NCBI GenBank assembly: GCA_021785235.1
Contig: JAJYGB010000411.1
Coordinates: 1 to 9,929 of the forward strand
DNA: 9,929 bases
Source: Bacteroidota bacterium
GTDB taxonomy: Bacteria; Bacteroidota; Kryptoniia; Kryptoniales; JAKASW01
Direction: 5' to 3'
The notes beneath the pieces were generated by a model. It worked only from the letters and a program-made list of their open reading frames with translations, was not told the DNA's origin and did no database searches. Positions 7,339-9,929 of this stretch are shown piece after piece (the stretch's first letter is position 1; each line of letters starts with the position of its first letter). The translations under genes were made by a program, and so were the position numbers.

Positions 7339-9825
7339 TTACTTGTTCAGCAGATTGTCCGCCGCCATCGCAAGTAGCATAAAATCCGTCGCACCGCCTC
7401 CCATGACATATTCGCCCTGCTGCCAGAAATACGGCCACACTTTCAACTCAGGCAGGTCCGGCCGGATCAGCGCCGTGCCGCTCGCCACCCCGCCGGGGAT
7501 GTACGACCAGTCTGCCCTGTTAGCACCGTATGCCACAGTCATCGAATTTACGCCGACGCCAGACACGAACGATGCAGTGTTGCTACCGGGATGACAACCG
7601 AGCACGAAGTTGAGAGCGTTCCAGGCATAATCGGCGCTTACAATCTTCGGGAAACCGAGGTGGAGGAAAAGCATATCCACTCCGAACGACTGTATCTGCC
7701 AGCCGGCTCCCCAGATGTACGGCCTGTACGGCACGCCGTACGGATTTTCCTTCTGCAGCTCGCCCACCTTCGCGTACGCTTTCTCAACGCCGCGCTCCAC
7801 CTTTGCCGTGAACTCCTTGTTATCCAGTTTCGCGACGACCCGACCGATAACGATGCTGTAAGGCATAACGTTCTCGGCGATCGTGTCGACATTCGCGAGT
7901 AGAAAATCCCTGTACAGTTCGTTCCCGGTTGTGAGGTAGAGCTCAGCCGCGGTGTTTATCCTGAATGGTACAGGAGCGGAGGCATCCTCCCTGTATACTT
8001 TTTCGGCAAGCGCGAGACTCTTTTCCGCCAGCGGACGGTCAAAATTTTTCATCGTTCGGTAAGAAGCGGCGAGTATGGAAGCCACGTACAGCTCACGCCG
8101 GGGATTTGCTTCCGTGAATACCATCCTGTCGTCAGGCTTGAGCGGTCGGTGCAATATCGGGTCGGTTGCTCCCGGCTTGTACACCAGGTTGTCGGTCGCG
8201 TTTGCGCCATCCCCGAGAAGCGTGTATTGTGGAAGCGTCGCTTCCTGGATTCCCCTGAAATGTATTCCCGTTTCGGTATAGCCCGCCACAATCGCGAGGA
8301 GGCCGTGCTCCATCTGTTGAAGGATATCGGGCTTTCCGTCGGGCACGTGAATCTCTGTCAGCCTCGTCTTTTCATCGATTGATGTCTGATCGAAATTATT
8401 TTTGAAAAACTCGTACATGAGCGAAAGCTTGTACACCGTCCCAGCCTGGGATTCTACGCGGAGGTCGTAGTCGCCCGCGTCATGCCATCCGCCGATGTTC
8501 AGATCCGGAACATGTTCTCCCGACTTGAACTTCGAGAGCGTCGACGGCCCCTGGGAATATCCGTCGAAATGGTCTTTGTTGGTCTGTGCCATCGTCGCGT
8601 CGTCCATGTGGCAGAGTCCGTGCCACACCCTGTACCTGTCCTCGACCTTCATATGGCACATCTGTTCGGCGAGGAAATACTCGATGGTAGGCTGCCATAC
8701 ATTTTGCGCGAAGACACTGTCAGAAATCTGGAACTCGTTTGATTCGACATTCCCGTAACGGACCTTGTAAATGCCCGGCGCCGTCACTTCGCTGAAGTCA
8801 AACCGGAGATATTTGTACCGGAGGAATTTTCCCCACAGCAACGGGTTGCTCTCAGATTTCACGAGGACTTCCGAATCGGGGGCCACTCTGACGAGCCGAA
8901 TCGGCTGGAAATCTTCGGTGAGCTTGTCGAGTTCGATGACGGCAAACTTAGGCTGCTTCGGCGCGTATCCGACCTGCGATACCTGGACTACGGGCGTGTA
9001 TCTCCAGTTCGTGTCAGTCTTCGGGCTTATTATCCATTCGATTACGTTCCTGGTTTCGCCGGCCGGAATTGTCGAGCGCATCACGAACCAGCCGTTGTTG
9101 TAGAGCCCGCGGCCGTCGATAAGCTCGATATTGCCTTTAAGGCTTGCAAACTTGATCTCCTTCGTTGCGCTTCCCGGAGCGACGATCAGTTCTCTTCCCA
9201 CCGCCATCGGTTTAACTTGCAGCTTGCCTTCGGCATCTCTGAAGAGAGGGCTGTCCTCCTGTCTTGGGAATGCGCCCGACCTCCCGTCCATGGTGTAGTA
9301 CTGTCCGAAAAACCTCCCCGGAAAAAGCTCCATGTTGAAGCCGACCCTGTTCGACCACTTCGCTGGGAGAGGCTTATCCAGGTTCACCGTCACCTTTATG
9401 CTGGAGCCGACAGCCTCCGTTTCGACAGTGTATTTGAAATTAAGGTCGGGATAAACAAGCGGATTATAACCCTTTTCGTCCTGGCTGGAGTCGGGATACC
9501 ACAACGTGACTTTGATGACACCGTCCTTTGCGTCGACGACGCGCGGTCCCATTTTCGGGACCGGAGACCATTGTCCTGGGGTCGGGTCGATTCGCACGTC
9601 GCCATCGGCAGCGACCCGTTCACCGAACTGAACTATCGTGACGCCTCCCTGGTGGCCTTCCGGATAGAAATCGTCAAACACCATGACGTTGAGCCCCGGC
9701 ATATCATAATAGCCTTTGTCGTTGATGACAAGGCCCTGGCCCGAATTCTTTGACTGGGCCGATAAAATGATGGGGAAAAACGAAAAAAGGATGGCCGCGG
9801 GAATAAGCCGGAAACTTTTGAGCAT
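7339..9825 (-). CDS. Secreted GH9 glycoside hydrolase with large N-terminal domain
   Basis: Enzyme of 828 residues expected to cleave beta-glucan-type polysaccharides or oligosaccharides outside the cytoplasm by inversion. A Sec signal peptide covers residues 1-24, with likely cleavage near LSAQ. Residues 26-275 form a beta-rich domain I cannot name. About 278-370 is the Ig-like CelD_N domain (VSQVGYAPKQPKFAVI start, 282-297). About 375-828 is the (alpha/alpha)6 GH9 barrel: GGWHDAGDYD (445-454) contains the two catalytic aspartates D449 and D452, and WQQGEYVMGGGATDF (801-815) contains the general acid E805. FVLGCHPGSNTASFVSGVG (740-758) is the conserved C-terminal loop, but the HHR usually found just after it is replaced by YGANR (766-770). 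That points to a distinct subfamily, so true cellulase activity is uncertain and an exo-type or other beta-glycosidase is possible. It is the first visible gene of the operon. The start is fixed by AGAGG six bases upstream and by the signal peptide. Confidence 0.9.
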   Translation of the reverse strand: MLKSFRLIPAAILFSFFPIILSAQSKNSGQGLVINDKGYYDMPGLNVMVFDDFYPEGHQGGVTIVQFGERVAADGDVRIDPTPGQWSPVPKMGPRVVDAKDGVIKVTLWYPDSSQDEKGYNPLVYPDLNFKYTVETEAVGSSIKVTVNLDKPLPAKWSNRVGFNMELFPGRFFGQYYTMDGRSGAFPRQEDSPLFRDAEGKLQVKPMAVGRELIVAPGSATKEIKFASLKGNIELIDGRGLYNNGWFVMRSTIPAGETRNVIEWIISPKTDTNWRYTPVVQVSQVGYAPKQPKFAVIELDKLTEDFQPIRLVRVAPDSEVLVKSESNPLLWGKFLRYKYLRFDFSEVTAPGIYKVRYGNVESNEFQISDSVFAQNVWQPTIEYFLAEQMCHMKVEDRYRVWHGLCHMDDATMAQTNKDHFDGYSQGPSTLSKFKSGEHVPDLNIGGWHDAGDYDLRVESQAGTVYKLSLMYEFFKNNFDQTSIDEKTRLTEIHVPDGKPDILQQMEHGLLAIVAGYTETGIHFRGIQEATLPQYTLLGDGANATDNLVYKPGATDPILHRPLKPDDRMVFTEANPRRELYVASILAASYRTMKNFDRPLAEKSLALAEKVYREDASAPVPFRINTAAELYLTTGNELYRDFLLANVDTIAENVMPYSIVIGRVVAKLDNKEFTAKVERGVEKAYAKVGELQKENPYGVPYRPYIWGAGWQIQSFGVDMLFLHLGFPKIVSADYAWNALNFVLGCHPGSNTASFVSGVGVNSMTVAYGANRADWSYIPGGVASGTALIRPDLPELKVWPYFWQQGEYVMGGGATDFMLLAMAADNLLNK

Positions 9826-9929
9826 GAATCACCTCTCGAAGATATCTTGAGCGTTAGATTGCGAAAATCAAAACGATTCTTGTTGCGGGCCCTGTACGGA
9901 TCTTTGTCTCACTACCTGCTTCAGTCGGT
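9826..9929 (-). other. Upstream edge of the window, content undecided
   Basis: Only 104 bases precede the GH9 gene. Two minus-strand frames are open from the right edge: one ends at TAA 9856-9854 (24 visible codons), the other at TGA 9870-9868 (19 visible codons). Either could be the tail of an upstream gene of the same operon, with a gap of 28 or 42 bases, but neither has a recognisable motif. I see no convincing promoter. A 10-base perfect palindrome, AAGATATCTT, sits at 9839-9848 just before the ribosome binding site. Confidence 0.3.
9832..9836 (-). promoter_or_regulatory. Ribosome binding site of the GH9 gene
   Basis: AGAGG (within GAGAGGTG) on the minus strand, six bases before the ATG at 9825-9823. 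Together with the signal peptide that begins at once, it fixes the start. Confidence 0.6.

Larger units (their letters stand above)
1..9825 (-). other. Putative carbohydrate-degradation operon (seven genes, one strand)
   Basis: All seven genes point the same way. The gaps between them are 28, -4, 56, 42, 67 and 58 bases in transcription order. I see no stem-loop followed by a T-run in any gap, so transcription could proceed from the GH9 gene through to the partial gene at the left edge. Gene content is coherent: three glycoside hydrolases, two sugar-modifying enzymes and a propeller protein, with export signals on most of them. Co-transcription is inferred from spacing and function; no promoter could be placed with confidence. 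Confidence 0.7.

Noticed and set aside
9839..9848. Perfect palindrome AAGATATCTT upstream of the GH9 gene as an operator
   Set aside because: Ten bases is too short to stand out from chance, and no regulator or second copy is visible in the window.
9840..9880. Possible promoter: TATCTT with an upstream TTTTG in the GH9 leader
   Set aside because: The -10-like box would leave almost no leader before the ribosome binding site, and the spacing to the upstream element (about 24) fits neither sigma-70 nor the Bacteroidota consensus.

Overview
The window holds seven genes, all on the minus strand, separated by gaps of at most about 70 bases (28, -4, 56, 42, 67 and 58 bases in transcription order). 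No terminator, tRNA, rRNA, insertion sequence or CRISPR array is visible. It reads as one continuous piece of a carbohydrate-degradation operon transcribed from right to left and running off the left edge. GC content looks to be in the middle 50s percent by eye. The gene types (GH9 with a large N-terminal domain, GH88/105-like hydrolase, PD40 propeller with a lectin-like domain, Tat-exported sugar isomerase, GalA-type GH2) are typical of Bacteroidota/Ignavibacteriota-like or related environmental bacteria. Clear Shine-Dalgarno sequences (AGAGG, GGAGG) before several genes argue against a typical Bacteroidales. This taxonomic reading is inference.

Layout in transcription order: (1) 9825-7339, a secreted GH9 glycoside hydrolase of 828 residues. 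(2) 7310-6252, a Tat-signal GH88/GH105-like six-hairpin glycosidase interrupted by an in-frame TGA at 6992-6990. (3) 6255-5134, a TolB-like PD40 beta-propeller protein that overlaps gene 2 by ATGA and seems to lack its signal peptide and half of its first domain. (4) 5077-4196, a Tat-signal sugar isomerase/epimerase-like TIM barrel. (5) 4153-3161, a cytoplasmic NAD(P)-binding epimerase/dehydratase-family protein. (6) 3093-103, a secreted GH2 beta-galactosidase-like enzyme with an extra C-terminal jelly-roll-like insertion. (7) 44-1, the first 14 codons of another gene that appears to begin with a signal peptide.

Together the genes suggest extracytoplasmic breakdown of a plant-type or algal-type polysaccharide. 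GH9 would act on a beta-glucan-like backbone or its oligosaccharides, the GH88/105 enzyme on unsaturated uronyl ends, and GH2 on beta-galactosyl or related ends. The two oxidoreductase/isomerase-type proteins would modify released sugars. No transporter, SusC/SusD pair, polysaccharide lyase or regulator lies inside the window, so the actual substrate cannot be fixed from here.

The points most worth checking are the two adjacent irregular genes in the middle (nonsense codon in gene 2, missing 5' part in gene 3), the nested domain in the GH2 protein, and the atypical GH9 active-site region. I did not find a convincing new defence, mobile or RNA system.
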